Part shown: positions 1 through 8,956 of the stretch, piece after piece | How the letters are laid out: the number at the start of each line of letters is the position of its first letter | Numbering within the stretch: position 1 is the stretch's first letter | NCBI GenBank assembly: GCA_049889175.1 | Contig: JBMHDW010000011.1 | Coordinates: 152,335-216,334 of the forward strand | Reading direction: 5' to 3' | DNA length: 64,000 nucleotides | Source: JBMHDW01 sp049889175 | GTDB lineage: Bacteria; Pseudomonadota; Gammaproteobacteria; Comchoanobacterales; Comchoanobacteraceae | The notes under the pieces: generated by a model | What the model saw: only the letters and a program-made list of their open reading frames with translations | Told to the model about the DNA's origin: nothing | The model's database searches: none | Made by a program: the position numbers and the translations under genes

Positions 1-37
1 CGGGGCAATAGTTAAACCATTGGCTTCTGTATTCAGT

Positions 38-1081
38 TTAGAACAATGTACTTTGCGTTGGGTCATGAATCACCTTTTGTATGATATCGGTTACAGGTTT
101 GGGTAAACCAAAACTTTGATCTTTGTACCATACACCGGGTAGGTGTGTCAAATCAGGAAGGAGGTCTCCATGACACAAATAGGTTTTTAAATGTAATAAT
201 CGATGAGTTAATCGATGTTTATACTGTTCACCTTTGACTGGAATAATCTGCACATTGAGTTGATTTAACCATGTGTTCATAGAGGCGGAATCTTTAAACA
301 TAGGAAAGGTGTAGAGATTAGCCCAAATACCATGTTCTGGACGCTTGGTAAGCCACACGGAATTTTCTTTAAAGATGACAAGAAAGTAATAGGATTCCTC
401 TTTAACAGTAGATTTCGTTGATTTAGTTTGCTCTAAGTGTGTATATTGACAGCTTTCTTTCAAAGGGCAAAGATTGCATTTGGGCTCTTTCTTGATGCAT
501 ATCATTGCACCTAAATCCATCTGAGCTTGTGTGTATATGTGGGCATTCATCTCAGGAACTAATTGATTAACGATGGGCCATAATGTTTTATCATCGTCTT
601 TGGTATCATGCGTTAAATTAAAGTATCTTTTGACTACACGTTTGACATTTCCATCTAAAATAGCTGTTGGTAATTTAAAAGCTAATGATCTAATAGCGCC
701 AGCAGTAGAACGACCAATGCCTGGGAGTTTCATGAGTTCTTCAAGATCAGATGGAAAGTTTCCGTTATATTGATCCACAACAACTTTAGCAGTGAGATGT
801 AGATTTTTTGCTCGGCGGTAATAGCCCAGGCCACTCCATAAATGTAAAACTTGATCTTCAGAAGCTCTTGCTAGGTGTTGGATCGTTGGAAATTGATCAA
901 TAAAATTCTGATAATATTTGGTGACAGTATGAACTTGTGTTTGCTGTAACATAATTTCAGATACCCAAACGTGGTAAACATCATGTCTATTTTGCCATGG
1001 TAGATTATGACGACCATGTTTGAGTTGCCATACGATTAAGTTTTTGGCAAACTGTTCTTGAATTTTATGGGTAATGATCAT
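38..1081 (-). CDS. mutY: A/G-specific adenine DNA glycosylase MutY
   Basis: Base-excision repair enzyme that removes adenine mispaired with 8-oxoguanine. The catalytic Glu lies in VSEIMLQQT (about residue 42), the helix-hairpin-helix in LPGIGRSTAG (119-128) and the catalytic Asp in ILDGNVKR (D143). The four iron-sulfur cysteines C195, C202, C205 and C211 show the diagnostic C-x6-C-x2-C-x5-C spacing. The last ~120 residues are the NUDIX-like domain that reads 8-oxoG. I chose the ATG at 1081; a TTG at 1093 would add four residues. The chosen start forms one half of a CATATG whose other half starts trmB, so its promoter must lie inside trmB. Length (347 aa) is normal for the family. Confidence 0.95.
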   Translation of the reverse strand: MIITHKIQEQFAKNLIVWQLKHGRHNLPWQNRHDVYHVWVSEIMLQQTQVHTVTKYYQNFIDQFPTIQHLARASEDQVLHLWSGLGYYRRAKNLHLTAKVVVDQYNGNFPSDLEELMKLPGIGRSTAGAIRSLAFKLPTAILDGNVKRVVKRYFNLTHDTKDDDKTLWPIVNQLVPEMNAHIYTQAQMDLGAMICIKKEPKCNLCPLKESCQYTHLEQTKSTKSTVKEESYYFLVIFKENSVWLTKRPEHGIWANLYTFPMFKDSASMNTWLNQLNVQIIPVKGEQYKHRLTHRLLHLKTYLCHGDLLPDLTHLPGVWYKDQSFGLPKPVTDIIQKVIHDPTQSTLF

Positions 1082-1759
1082 ATGGTTAGTCAATCAAATA
1101 CTAATGATGAATGCAAGATAAACCTACACTTTATCGCTAGAGAGGAGGGAATCAATCGATCTTATGCACGAATATTGGGTCGATTAAGCCCAGCAAAGCA
1201 GCGTTTGATGATTCAATTGCCGGAGTGGCTGATTTTGCCAGAGAACTGTGATCAAGAGGGGGAATATCATTTGGATATTGGATTTGGCATGGGTGATTCA
1301 TTGTTAAGTTATGCTCAAAATCACCATATACCTTGTATTGGTATAGATGTTTACTTGCCAGGTTTGTTATCAGTCATGCAGCAGGCTCAAAAATTAAATG
1401 TATCGAATATTAAAATGATACACGGCGATGTTTTAGCCATACTTCCACGAATGCCAAAAAGAAAAGCAAAAAGTATTTTTGTTTTGTTTGCTGATCCTTG
1501 GCCCAAAAAGAAGCAAAGAAAAAGGCGATTGATTCAAGCTTCATTTTTAAAGCAACTGGCTGCATTAATGAATCAAGATGGTAGCATTTGGATTGCAACA
1601 GATTGTGAACAATATGCGGATCATATCGAAAGCATTTTGGATTTAGATACTTTCAGTGTGAAGCGAAACGAAAGGTTACCCATTGGCGAAACGAAATATC
1701 AAAAACGAGCAAAGAAGTTAGGTCACCAGGTCTTTACTTGGCGACTTGGTGTAAGATAG
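1082..1759 (+). CDS. trmB: tRNA (guanine-N7-)-methyltransferase
   Basis: SAM-dependent methyltransferase forming m7G46 in the variable loop of tRNAs. DIGFGMGDSLL is the SAM-binding loop, FADPWPKKKQRKRRL the TrmB signature, and a GETKYQKRAKKLGHQV-type segment closes the protein as in E. coli TrmB. The start is uncertain: ATG 1082 (225 aa), ATG 1067 and TTG 1058 share the frame and none has a strong Shine-Dalgarno. The 3' end overlaps the convergent regulator gene by about 42 bp. Next to mutY, as in many gammaproteobacteria. Confidence 0.92.
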   Translation: MVSQSNTNDECKINLHFIAREEGINRSYARILGRLSPAKQRLMIQLPEWLILPENCDQEGEYHLDIGFGMGDSLLSYAQNHHIPCIGIDVYLPGLLSVMQQAQKLNVSNIKMIHGDVLAILPRMPKRKAKSIFVLFADPWPKKKQRKRRLIQASFLKQLAALMNQDGSIWIATDCEQYADHIESILDLDTFSVKRNERLPIGETKYQKRAKKLGHQVFTWRLGVR

Positions 1760-2413
1760 TGGTGAGTTAAAGTCAGGGTGTCGCAACCAGCAAATGGGTG
1801 CAGCTGATAGGATTTCAACATTATGAAGCATTAACTTAGGAGCATGTGAATGAATATTTCTTGCATATAAGTTATAAACACCTATTTGATTGCCGGGGCG
1901 TAATAAGCGAAATAATATGCCATGCTCTATGGTGTTGATGATGCAATCTTGCCATAAGGCTTTCTCAATATTTTCCTGATAAAGCTGACGGCCAATAATG
2001 ACAGTGCCACGAGTGTAAGGTAGCATACTATCATCTGAAATAGTAAAGTCTATCGTATCAGAGTTTTGATGCCTAAAATACAAAAGCTCATGTGTTAATG
2101 TTTTGATATTATTTGGGATACTTTTGACGGGCGCTTTCTGGTTAAATGATGGTGCTGTTCCAATACCATGTAATAACCACTCTGGTGAACATTGAATATT
2201 CTCTGCTTTAAATGCTTTAACAACTAAGTGTGCTCCTTTAACAGTCAGTCCGCCAAATCGAGCTGTTTCCCAGTTTTGTAGTGTGCCACGAGCAATACCA
2301 TATTTTTTCTTAACAGCTTCACGTGACAATCCGGTCATTTCTCGAAGTGTTTTTAGTCGACTCGCTCTGTGTTCTGCTGAGGAGAGATTTTCGCATTGTC
2401 CTTGTTTGGGCAT
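1718..2413 (-). CDS. Helix-turn-helix regulator with S24/LexA-like C-terminal domain
   Basis: Probable DNA-binding repressor. Residues about 15-60 form an XRE-like helix-turn-helix (LKTLREMTGLSREAVKKKYG followed by GTLQNWE). The C-terminal half resembles S24/LexA peptidase-like domains: it keeps a DSM motif (the Ser position) followed by a GTVIIG strand. Where active LexA/CI proteins have the catalytic Lys, this protein reads ILFRLLRP, so the Ser/Lys dyad seems broken and self-cleavage is unlikely. ATG 2413 is preceded by AGGATG. No phage genes lie nearby, so a chromosomal housekeeping or stress regulator is likelier than a prophage repressor. Targets cannot be inferred. Confidence 0.75.
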   Translation of the reverse strand: MPKQGQCENLSSAEHRASRLKTLREMTGLSREAVKKKYGIARGTLQNWETARFGGLTVKGAHLVVKAFKAENIQCSPEWLLHGIGTAPSFNQKAPVKSIPNNIKTLTHELLYFRHQNSDTIDFTISDDSMLPYTRGTVIIGRQLYQENIEKALWQDCIINTIEHGILFRLLRPGNQIGVYNLYARNIHSHAPKLMLHNVEILSAAPICWLRHPDFNSPLSYTKSPSKDLVT

Positions 2414-2468
2414 ATCATCCTACGGTTTCAATCATAATGTACCTTAAAAATAATTTTCAATAAAGAAG

Positions 2469-3632
2469 TTATTCAGGTAAAAAGACCTCAGTACAATGAT
2501 CAAGTAATCGCCAACCTTGTTGAGTTAGCTCAAATCCGTGAGGCAATTGCTGAGCTAAATTCATTGTGACTAGCTTTTGTACATGATTGGTTAATACTTG
2601 ATAAGGTAATGAGGTTTGCTGTTCAAAATGCTCATATAAAATAGCTTTTGGTAGTCTTAAGTTATTAAGCATAAATTCAAAAATAATATCACTTTGATTT
2701 AATTCGTATTGTTTTGCAACAGTGCTGCCTACATCATTGAGATAGGCTTTCGGCGATCGTTTTCTTTGATTTCTTAATATCGTACCATCTTGGGTTCTCC
2801 ATTTGGCATGTCCGCCAGCGCCAAGGCTTAAAAAGTCACCATAATTCCAGTAATTTAAGTTGTGAAGGCATTGATGTTGTGGTGTTTTACAATATGCAGA
2901 AATTTCATATCGATTCCATTGTTGCTCAGTTAGCATAGCTAAGCCTAAATCTTCCATTTCAATTCGATCATCTTCATGGGCTCTTTTGGGCGGGTGTTTG
3001 GCAAAATAGGTATTGGGTTCAATGGTAAGGTGATACCATGATAGATGATCAATAGGAAGTGATAATGCAAGTTTCAAATCATCCATGGCCTCTTGTATAC
3101 TTTGTTCAGGTAAGCCATACATAATATCAATATTAACACTGTTAAAATTAAGTTGTTGTGAGTGTTCAATCATTGCAATGGCATCGTTTGCTTGGTGAAT
3201 GCGCCCTAAAAGTTTTAATCGATGGTTGTTAAATGATTGTGTGCCGATAGACAAGCGATTAATACCAGCTGTTCGGTAGTCTTTTAATGTTAGTAAGTGT
3301 GATGCACCAGGGTTAGCTTCCATAGTAATCTCAATGTTACCATCAATATTGAATAACTTGCTTAGCTGATCTAGGATGTTAGAAAACAAAGATGCGGGGC
3401 ATAAGTTTGGTGTGCCTCCACCAAAAAATATGGTGTTAATGGGGCGATTGCCGATAATTGGGGCGATCTCAAGAGCATCATCCATCAATCGCTTTTGATA
3501 AGCATCAATGGGTAAGTTTTGTGGTTGTTGGTGTGCATTAAAGTCGCAATAAAAACAGCGTTTAATACACCATGGTAAATGGATGTATAAACTAATTGGC
3601 TTGAGTGTGTGCATAGATGATAATGTCAACAT
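2469..3632 (-). CDS. hemW: Heme chaperone HemW (radical SAM, formerly HemN-like)
   Basis: Radical-SAM family protein that binds heme and delivers it to respiratory enzymes. The CIKRCFYC motif (C-x3-C-x2-C) ligates the 4Fe-4S cluster, and SLYIHLPWC precedes it as in E. coli HemW (E. coli 378 aa, here 387). FFGGGTPNL is the glycine-rich SAM-contact segment. HemW differs from the porphyrinogen oxidase HemN in lacking the extra N-terminal cysteine and extension. ATG 3632 lies inside the 3' end of the upstream acetyltransferase gene; ATG 3614 (381 aa) matches the family N-terminus equally well. Translational coupling with that gene is likely. Confidence 0.92.
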   Translation of the reverse strand: MLTLSSMHTLKPISLYIHLPWCIKRCFYCDFNAHQQPQNLPIDAYQKRLMDDALEIAPIIGNRPINTIFFGGGTPNLCPASLFSNILDQLSKLFNIDGNIEITMEANPGASHLLTLKDYRTAGINRLSIGTQSFNNHRLKLLGRIHQANDAIAMIEHSQQLNFNSVNIDIMYGLPEQSIQEAMDDLKLALSLPIDHLSWYHLTIEPNTYFAKHPPKRAHEDDRIEMEDLGLAMLTEQQWNRYEISAYCKTPQHQCLHNLNYWNYGDFLSLGAGGHAKWRTQDGTILRNQRKRSPKAYLNDVGSTVAKQYELNQSDIIFEFMLNNLRLPKAILYEHFEQQTSLPYQVLTNHVQKLVTMNLAQQLPHGFELTQQGWRLLDHCTEVFLPE

Positions 3633-4134
3633 GCTGTCCGTTAAAAAATCTGTATTTTGAGAGTACGGCTTCTTGCGTAAAATGCAAGCGCTGTAAGAGT
3701 GCTGTTGATGCGGGGTTGTTAACTAATGTAAAGGCCTCAATTCTAACAGCTTTAAGCGTGAAATAAGCATATTCCATAACCCGTTTAATGGCTTCAGTCA
3801 TCAGGCCTTGCCCCCAGTAATCTGGGTGAAGCTCATAAACTATTTCGGCGCGCTTATGCCATTCGTTCCAAGTTTCAATGCCTGCGCTACCAATTAATTG
3901 GCCATTTTGATTTTCTAAGGCCCACAAAAACTTGCGACGTACTTTCATTTCAGATTGTATGAAAAAGATTTCTCTAATGGCATCGGAAGTTGATGAGGGT
4001 ATGCATGATGATGGAATAAATGGAGCAACACTTGGGTGTTTTAATATGCTTTGGTAATCTTCGGCATCACTATGTTTAAACGGACGAAGATTGAATCCAT
4101 TCCTCACTTCTATTATCGGTAAATTATTTTGCAT
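3592..4134 (-). CDS. GNAT-family N-acetyltransferase (RimJ/RimL-like)
   Basis: Acetyl-CoA-dependent N-acetyltransferase of 180 residues. It opens with the RimJ/RimL-type strand FNLRPFKHSDAEDY. Motif A (acetyl-CoA pyrophosphate loop) is YWGQGLMTEAIKRVMEYAY around residues 105-125, followed by the usual VNNPASTALLQRLHF helix. Subfamily members modify ribosomal proteins, other proteins or small amines, so the substrate cannot be assigned. It overlaps hemW by 41 bp (hemW ATG 3632), suggesting co-expression, and is divergent from tsaD across 57 bp. Confidence 0.85.
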   Translation of the reverse strand: MQNNLPIIEVRNGFNLRPFKHSDAEDYQSILKHPSVAPFIPSSCIPSSTSDAIREIFFIQSEMKVRRKFLWALENQNGQLIGSAGIETWNEWHKRAEIVYELHPDYWGQGLMTEAIKRVMEYAYFTLKAVRIEAFTLVNNPASTALLQRLHFTQEAVLSKYRFFNGQHVDIIIYAHTQAN

Positions 4135-4157
4135 TTCTAAAAATTTAAAGCCATAAT
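4129..4157 (+). promoter_or_regulatory. Candidate sigma70 promoter for tsaD
   Basis: TTGCAT (4129-4134), 17 bp spacer, CATAAT (4152-4157), about 35 bp before the tsaD ATG. The -10 fits well; the -35 fits only in TTG. Confidence 0.4.
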
Positions 4158-4191
4158 GCGTTAAATTAACCTATTTTTTATTGGGTATCAA

Positions 4192-5187
4192 ATGTTAATT
4201 TTGGCAATTGAAACATCATGTGATGAAACCAGTGTTGCGCTTTATGGGGATGATCTCATTGGGCAGATTATCCGTAGTCAGATTAAGTTACATCAGCCTT
4301 ATGGTGGTGTTGTTCCAGAAATTGCTAGTCGGGATCATATTCATCAGCTACTGCCTTTAATTGATCAACTCTTGCTACAAAACGACCGATCATTGAGTGA
4401 TATAACACATATTGCTTACACCTCAGGTCCTGGCTTAGCTGGCGCTTTGCTTGCAGGCGCATCTGTAGCACAAGGTCTTTCAAAGGCCATTAAATGTCCA
4501 TTAATACCAGTGCATCATATAGAAGGCCATGTTCTTTCACCATTGGTTGGTAACACTAATGTTACCTATCCCTATTTAGCAGTCTTATTTTCTGGTGGGC
4601 ATAGTTTGCTTGTTTGGGTGGCATCTTTTCGTGAGTATCATGTTTTAGGTCAATCTATTGATGATGCAATGGGTGAGTGTTTGGATAAAATGGCTATTAT
4701 GATGGGGCTTCCTTATCCTGGAGGGCCTGAGATAGAAAAGGCGGCTAAGTTAGGTGATAAATATCGTTTTCATTTGCCCCAACCAATGAAGGCAAATGAT
4801 CACTGTCAAATGAGTTTTAGTGGTTTAAAAACCGCGGTAAAAAATATATGGATGACATTACCTCAGACTGAGCAGGACCGTAATGACCTCGCAGCATCAC
4901 TACAACATGTTTGCAGTGCAGTTATGTTAAACAAGGTTGAGGTAGCTTGTGCTCAGTTTCCCGTTCAACAAGTTGTTTTGGTGGGGGGAGTCAGTGCAAA
5001 CCAGTATCTTAGACAGTCATTAGAAAGTTTTTGCGCTAAAAATCATATTTCTGTAGGGTATCCAGAGCGATCAATGTGTACTGATAATGCGGCAATGATT
5101 GCTTACACTGCTTACTTAATGGTTCAGCACAATATTCCTGTATTAACACAGAAGGTCAGGCCTAGATGGTCCCTGAGTGATCTTTAG
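4192..5187 (+). CDS. tsaD: tRNA N6-adenosine threonylcarbamoyltransferase TsaD
   Basis: Catalytic subunit of the TsaB/TsaD/TsaE machine that transfers threonylcarbamoyl to A37 of ANN-decoding tRNAs. Kae1/TsaD marks: ETSCDETSVALY at the N-terminus, the YTSGPGLAGALLAGASVA loop, and metal ligands in HHIEGH (H109, H113). LFSGGHSLL and the late VLVGGVSANQYLR and DNAAMIAY segments complete the ASKHA fold. Length 331 aa, close to E. coli (337). The 3' end overlaps convergent plsY by 26 bp. Confidence 0.96.
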   Translation: MLILAIETSCDETSVALYGDDLIGQIIRSQIKLHQPYGGVVPEIASRDHIHQLLPLIDQLLLQNDRSLSDITHIAYTSGPGLAGALLAGASVAQGLSKAIKCPLIPVHHIEGHVLSPLVGNTNVTYPYLAVLFSGGHSLLVWVASFREYHVLGQSIDDAMGECLDKMAIMMGLPYPGGPEIEKAAKLGDKYRFHLPQPMKANDHCQMSFSGLKTAVKNIWMTLPQTEQDRNDLAASLQHVCSAVMLNKVEVACAQFPVQQVVLVGGVSANQYLRQSLESFCAKNHISVGYPERSMCTDNAAMIAYTAYLMVQHNIPVLTQKVRPRWSLSDL

Positions 5188-5743
5188 ATGTTGTTGGGTA
5201 AAGCCATTGATTGATATTGTTTTTATGTCTGGCAACGATAATGGTGCTATTGAAGAACATCGCAAGCCACAGATGATGACCGCTAATCGCTAGTATCAAG
5301 GTGCTGATACCTGTTGTAATGGTTGAGGCGATACCAACATTACGTAGTGATTTGCATAATAGCGCCCATTGTGTGACTGCAAATAAGCCTATTGCAGGGT
5401 TTAGGGTGATCAAGAATCCAAGTGCAGTAGCGACACCTTTTCCTCCAAGACCAAAAAAAATGGAAAACATATGCCCAAGGAGACCGCAAACGAGTGTTAA
5501 GGAAGCCGTTGTGGAATACCCTTGGTTCATTGCTTTCAATGCAAGCCAAGCGATGATTAGACCCTTTGTGAAGTCCAGGGCAAAAACCAATAATCCAGTC
5601 GATTTTGACTGTCGAAATGTATTGGTAGCACCAGGGTTTTTCGAGCCATAAGTTCTGGGGTCTTCCAGGTGGGTTAAGCGGCAAATAATAACTGAAAATA
5701 ATAGGCTTCCTATAAGATAGGCAAGAATGGGGTAAAAAATCAT
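5162..5743 (-). CDS. plsY: Acyl-phosphate glycerol-3-phosphate acyltransferase PlsY
   Basis: Inner-membrane enzyme making lysophosphatidic acid from acyl-phosphate and glycerol-3-phosphate. Family motifs: AYLIGSLLFSVIICRL in the first TM segment, DPRTYGSKNPGATNTFR (substrate loop), and LGGKGVATALG (phosphate-binding loop). Hydrophobic throughout with five likely TM helices. Its ATG shares four bases with the bioY TGA (ATGA overlap), so it is translationally coupled to bioY. 193 aa is normal. Confidence 0.95.
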   Translation of the reverse strand: MIFYPILAYLIGSLLFSVIICRLTHLEDPRTYGSKNPGATNTFRQSKSTGLLVFALDFTKGLIIAWLALKAMNQGYSTTASLTLVCGLLGHMFSIFFGLGGKGVATALGFLITLNPAIGLFAVTQWALLCKSLRNVGIASTITTGISTLILAISGHHLWLAMFFNSTIIVARHKNNINQWLYPTTSKDHSGTI

Positions 5744-6198
5744 TTTAAAGAATCCCTAGATGACTCGCTTACTGCTAAGAAAAACATTTTAAGTAGATCA
5801 AAGCAGATTAAAGTGAATAAAACCATATTAAAACCAATCAGATATGTTACTACAGAGAAAACAGGGATCAAGCCCAGCGATAGCCAGAAAAATGACAGAT
5901 GCAGGGGTTTTCCTTGGGCTTTTGACCAGATTGGAATGGCAGCAAGCATGCCTAGATATACTGGTAAAGATGGGCGAAAAAATGGAAATGCAAGAAGACT
6001 TGAAACGGTGGCTATCAATGCGACTTTGGGACCATGTTTCATGCTAATCCAGGCCAATGCAAGCGTTTGCAATGTCATTGGAATAGGGTCTCCAACTCGA
6101 ATACATGTTGCTGCAATCATTAAGATTGAGCAAATCACTATTTGATGAGTTAATGATGTTGTGGAGAAAGAAGGTTGTATCGATGTATTATGACGCAT
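5740..6198 (-). CDS. bioY: BioY-family biotin transporter, divergent
   Basis: Small integral membrane protein, probably the biotin-binding S component of an ECF transporter or a stand-alone BioY. The best match is PIPMTLQTLALAWISMKHGP near residues 45-65, the diagnostic PxPxTLQTLA motif, and the end (ICFDLLKMFFLA) resembles the BioY GDLxKxxLA helix. The glycine-rich GPTGGYLxGF segment expected in the middle is not recognisable, and at 152 aa it is shorter than most BioY. ATG 6198 is set by AAAGGA eight bases upstream; a TTG at 6243 lacks a site. Likely operon with plsY. Confidence 0.7.
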   Translation of the reverse strand: MRHNTSIQPSFSTTSLTHQIVICSILMIAATCIRVGDPIPMTLQTLALAWISMKHGPKVALIATVSSLLAFPFFRPSLPVYLGMLAAIPIWSKAQGKPLHLSFFWLSLGLIPVFSVVTYLIGFNMVLFTLICFDLLKMFFLAVSESSRDSLK

Positions 6199-6288
6199 AA
6201 AAAATCCTTTAAATTTTAAATAGCATAACAGAAAAATGGTCAAATGAGAACAGAGATTTTACTAAATATTATTTTTTAAAATCAATAA

Positions 6289-7314
6289 TTAAGATCGGAT
6301 TAGCCCGTTAGGTGATATGGGTTTATTGTTTTTACGAATAGCAAAATAAGCATGATCAGAACTTTCTGCAATAATTTGACCAGCAGTCACTATATCACCT
6401 TTTACAACATCTAGTTTCTTGTTTTCGCCATAAAGTGTTAAGTCGCCTTTGCCATGATCTATGATGATAAGGTGGCCATATCCATCAAGATAGTGTGCAT
6501 AGACAACTGAGCCATTTGCAATAGCATGAACGGGTTGTGGTTTGAGTGCATATGTGATGCCTTCATGCTTTTGATCACTGAATAATATTGTTTCTCCATA
6601 GTTGTGTTCTATGGATCCTTTTACTGGTGCTTGGTATTTTCTTTGAGTAAGGCCTTGAAGCTTTGTTGATTTGGGTTTTTCTGATTTGATGACAGACTCG
6701 AGTTTCTTCTTGTTTTCAATCATCATTAAAAGTGCATCATTTTTGAGTTTAAGATGTTTATCGAGATTGTTTTGCAAACTGATTTTTTTTTGTTTGAGTT
6801 TATCTAAGGATTCCTGTGTTTGTTGTAAAGTAAAGTAATCATCCATGCTTTTTTGTCTTTTTGCCAAAGTTGTTGCCTTTTCTTGGTGGCTTTTTTTCGC
6901 ATTGCTTTGATGGATTTTGAGTTCATTATGAATTTGGTTGGCAATATTGGATATTACTAAATGATGACTATGTTGAGGTTCATTGTAGTCAATATTTAAT
7001 AGTGAGCTAAGCAGGGCCAGTTGATTATTTGAGTGATTTCTTTCTGTTAACTCATTTTGATTTAATGCAGCAATGATTTCATTTGATTTTTTTTGTGTAT
7101 CTATATTCTTTGATAACTGTTGTTGATTTTGGTTGAGTTGTTCTTGAATTTTTTTTAGGGCCTGTTCAGTATGTTCCTTTTGATTCGATATTTGATTCAG
7201 TTCCTGTTGTGCATGAGCGATGTTTTGAGTTAATTGGGATAGGTTATCTTGTTGGCTTAATGCTATTACCGGCACCATGAGTAGAAATAGGTAGTGATGT
7301 TGCAGTCTAATCAT
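6289..7314 (-). CDS. envC: EnvC-like murein hydrolase activator (degenerate LytM/M23)
   Basis: Periplasmic cell-separation factor. A hydrophobic signal peptide (about 1-20) is followed by a long Gln/Lys/Asn-rich coiled coil (about 22-215) and a C-terminal LytM domain (about 230-341). The domain has GYGHLIIIDHGKGDLTLYGENKK, very like E. coli EnvC, and as in EnvC the M23 zinc ligands are lost (HxGID reads HEGITY; HxH is replaced). It should therefore activate amidases, not cut murein. It starts 8 bp inside the end of gpmI; the gpmI-envC order is conserved in enterobacteria. It may work with the FtsEX division system, which is not in this window. Confidence 0.88.
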   Translation of the reverse strand: MIRLQHHYLFLLMVPVIALSQQDNLSQLTQNIAHAQQELNQISNQKEHTEQALKKIQEQLNQNQQQLSKNIDTQKKSNEIIAALNQNELTERNHSNNQLALLSSLLNIDYNEPQHSHHLVISNIANQIHNELKIHQSNAKKSHQEKATTLAKRQKSMDDYFTLQQTQESLDKLKQKKISLQNNLDKHLKLKNDALLMMIENKKKLESVIKSEKPKSTKLQGLTQRKYQAPVKGSIEHNYGETILFSDQKHEGITYALKPQPVHAIANGSVVYAHYLDGYGHLIIIDHGKGDLTLYGENKKLDVVKGDIVTAGQIIAESSDHAYFAIRKNNKPISPNGLIRS

Positions 7315-8824
7315 AAATACTTTGACCAGTCATATCATTCGGTTTAGGGATGCCAAAAGATGCTAAAATGGTTGGTGCTATATCGGCGAGGCTACCATGC
7401 TTTTTAAGCTTTATTTTATCATGAGTGCAAACAATAAAGGGTACTTTTGCAAGGGTATGGCGCGTATGCGGCTGCTGATTGTGCTCGTCAAACATGCAAT
7501 CTGCATTGCCGTGATCAGCAGTAATCATCAATAGGACATTATTGTTCTCAGCCCAGGAGATTAATTTCCCTAACTCTTGATCAACAGCTTGAATGGCTTT
7601 GATCGTCGCTTGGAAATTGCCAGTGTGTCCAACCATATCAGGATTAGCGTAATTAACGACGGTAAATGAAGAATCATTCAAATTGCAGTTAATGACTGAC
7701 TCAGTAACATTTTGTGCACTCATCTCAGGTTGTAAATCATATGTTTTAACATGAGGAGAAGGAATTAGAATGTGATGTTCCTTTGGTTCTGGGTTTGTTG
7801 TTCCTGCATTGAAGAAATAAGTTACATGAGCATATTTTTCAGTTTCAGCAAGTCGAAACTGAGTAATATTGTTCTGACTTAATACTTGGCCAAGTGTGTT
7901 TTTTATTTGAATAGGGGGGCATAATATATGAAGGTGATTTGACGTGTTTGGGTATTGTGTTGCTGTTAGTACATTTCTGCTGTTTAATATTAAACTTTGT
8001 TTTAATGCATCCATCTTTTCGGTAAGCGCTTTGGTTAGTTGGGTGGCTCGATCTGCCCTAAAATTAAGTATGGCCACTAAATCACCCTCTTTGATGTTGT
8101 TATGGCTTAATTGCTTAGGAGGTATAAATTCATCACTGGGTGTATTGTTACCACTGGTTTCATGTTGGTAATATTGTTCAATATATTCCTCTAAAGTATT
8201 AATATTTTCGCTGGGAGTCACCAAAGAATCATATGCAACTTGTGTCCTCGACCAGTTTTGATCTCTATCCATAGCAAAGTATCGCCCCATAATTGAAGCA
8301 ATAAATAAGTTGTTGTCACGATTGATGATTGTGTATAAAGGTTGTAAATCATTTAACACTGACTGGGGTGGTCGATCTCTGCCATCTGTGATGAGGTGGA
8401 GAGCAATTCGCGCTGACGGTTTTAAGGTTCTAATGTTCTGAATCATTAGTTTAAAATGATTAATATGGCTATGTACACCACCAGAAGAGGCGAGCCCAAT
8501 AAGATGAATCGTTTGAGTTGAATGTTCACCAAGCCATTGATTTATAGTTTCGGATTGAGATGATAACGCTTCAGTAACACGGTCAATATCTTGTGATATG
8601 ATACGGCCAGCACCAATTGTTTGGTGACCAACTTCAGAGTTGCCAAATTGTGTGGCTGGCAAACCAACATCTTCACCTGATGCATTAAGTTCTGTACAAG
8701 GAAATTGATGGTGAGCACGATCAAAGTTGGGCGTTTCAGCATGGTGAATGGCGTTATGTTGCGTTTGACTGTCAAGGCCCCATCCATCAAGAATGCACAG
8801 GCAAATATTTTGTTTTTTGTTCAT
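7307..8824 (-). CDS. gpmI: 2,3-bisphosphoglycerate-independent phosphoglycerate mutase
   Basis: Manganese-dependent interconversion of 3- and 2-phosphoglycerate. The alkaline-phosphatase-superfamily start is CLCILDGWGL; the phospho-Ser lies in ATQFGNSEVGH, with DGRDRPP and the metal segment ITADHGNADCM. 505 aa against 514 in E. coli. I chose ATG 8824, aligning with the family N-terminus; an upstream TTG at 8959 would add 45 residues with no counterpart. A GGAG lies 12 bases before the ATG. Divergent from yibN across about 130 bp. Confidence 0.95.
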   Translation of the reverse strand: MNKKQNICLCILDGWGLDSQTQHNAIHHAETPNFDRAHHQFPCTELNASGEDVGLPATQFGNSEVGHQTIGAGRIISQDIDRVTEALSSQSETINQWLGEHSTQTIHLIGLASSGGVHSHINHFKLMIQNIRTLKPSARIALHLITDGRDRPPQSVLNDLQPLYTIINRDNNLFIASIMGRYFAMDRDQNWSRTQVAYDSLVTPSENINTLEEYIEQYYQHETSGNNTPSDEFIPPKQLSHNNIKEGDLVAILNFRADRATQLTKALTEKMDALKQSLILNSRNVLTATQYPNTSNHLHILCPPIQIKNTLGQVLSQNNITQFRLAETEKYAHVTYFFNAGTTNPEPKEHHILIPSPHVKTYDLQPEMSAQNVTESVINCNLNDSSFTVVNYANPDMVGHTGNFQATIKAIQAVDQELGKLISWAENNNVLLMITADHGNADCMFDEHNQQPHTRHTLAKVPFIVCTHDKIKLKKHGSLADIAPTILASFGIPKPNDMTGQSIYD

Positions 8825-8942
8825 AAGAAATAGTGACTCCAATGTCCTAATGCATCCCATATTGTGACCTGCAACTGTGGATAATGCAATCATTAATCTC
8901 GACAAGTCATCGTGGATATGATAAGTTGCAATCGTGTTAAAT

Positions 8943-8956
8943 GGAGGAGACTCTTG
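8943..8956 (+). promoter_or_regulatory. Ribosome binding site fixing a TTG start for yibN
   Basis: GGAGGAG at 8943-8949 precedes TTG 8954-8956. It marks the TTG as the start instead of the upstream GTG 8912 or ATG 8918. Confidence 0.6.

Noticed and set aside
1718..2413. The regulator as a prophage repressor marking a phage remnant
   Set aside because: No integrase, lysis, structural or replication phage genes and no attachment repeats nearby; it lies between core genes.
5301..5651. Plus-strand open frame inside plsY
   Set aside because: plsY motifs are complete on the other strand; this frame has no ribosome site or recognisable content.
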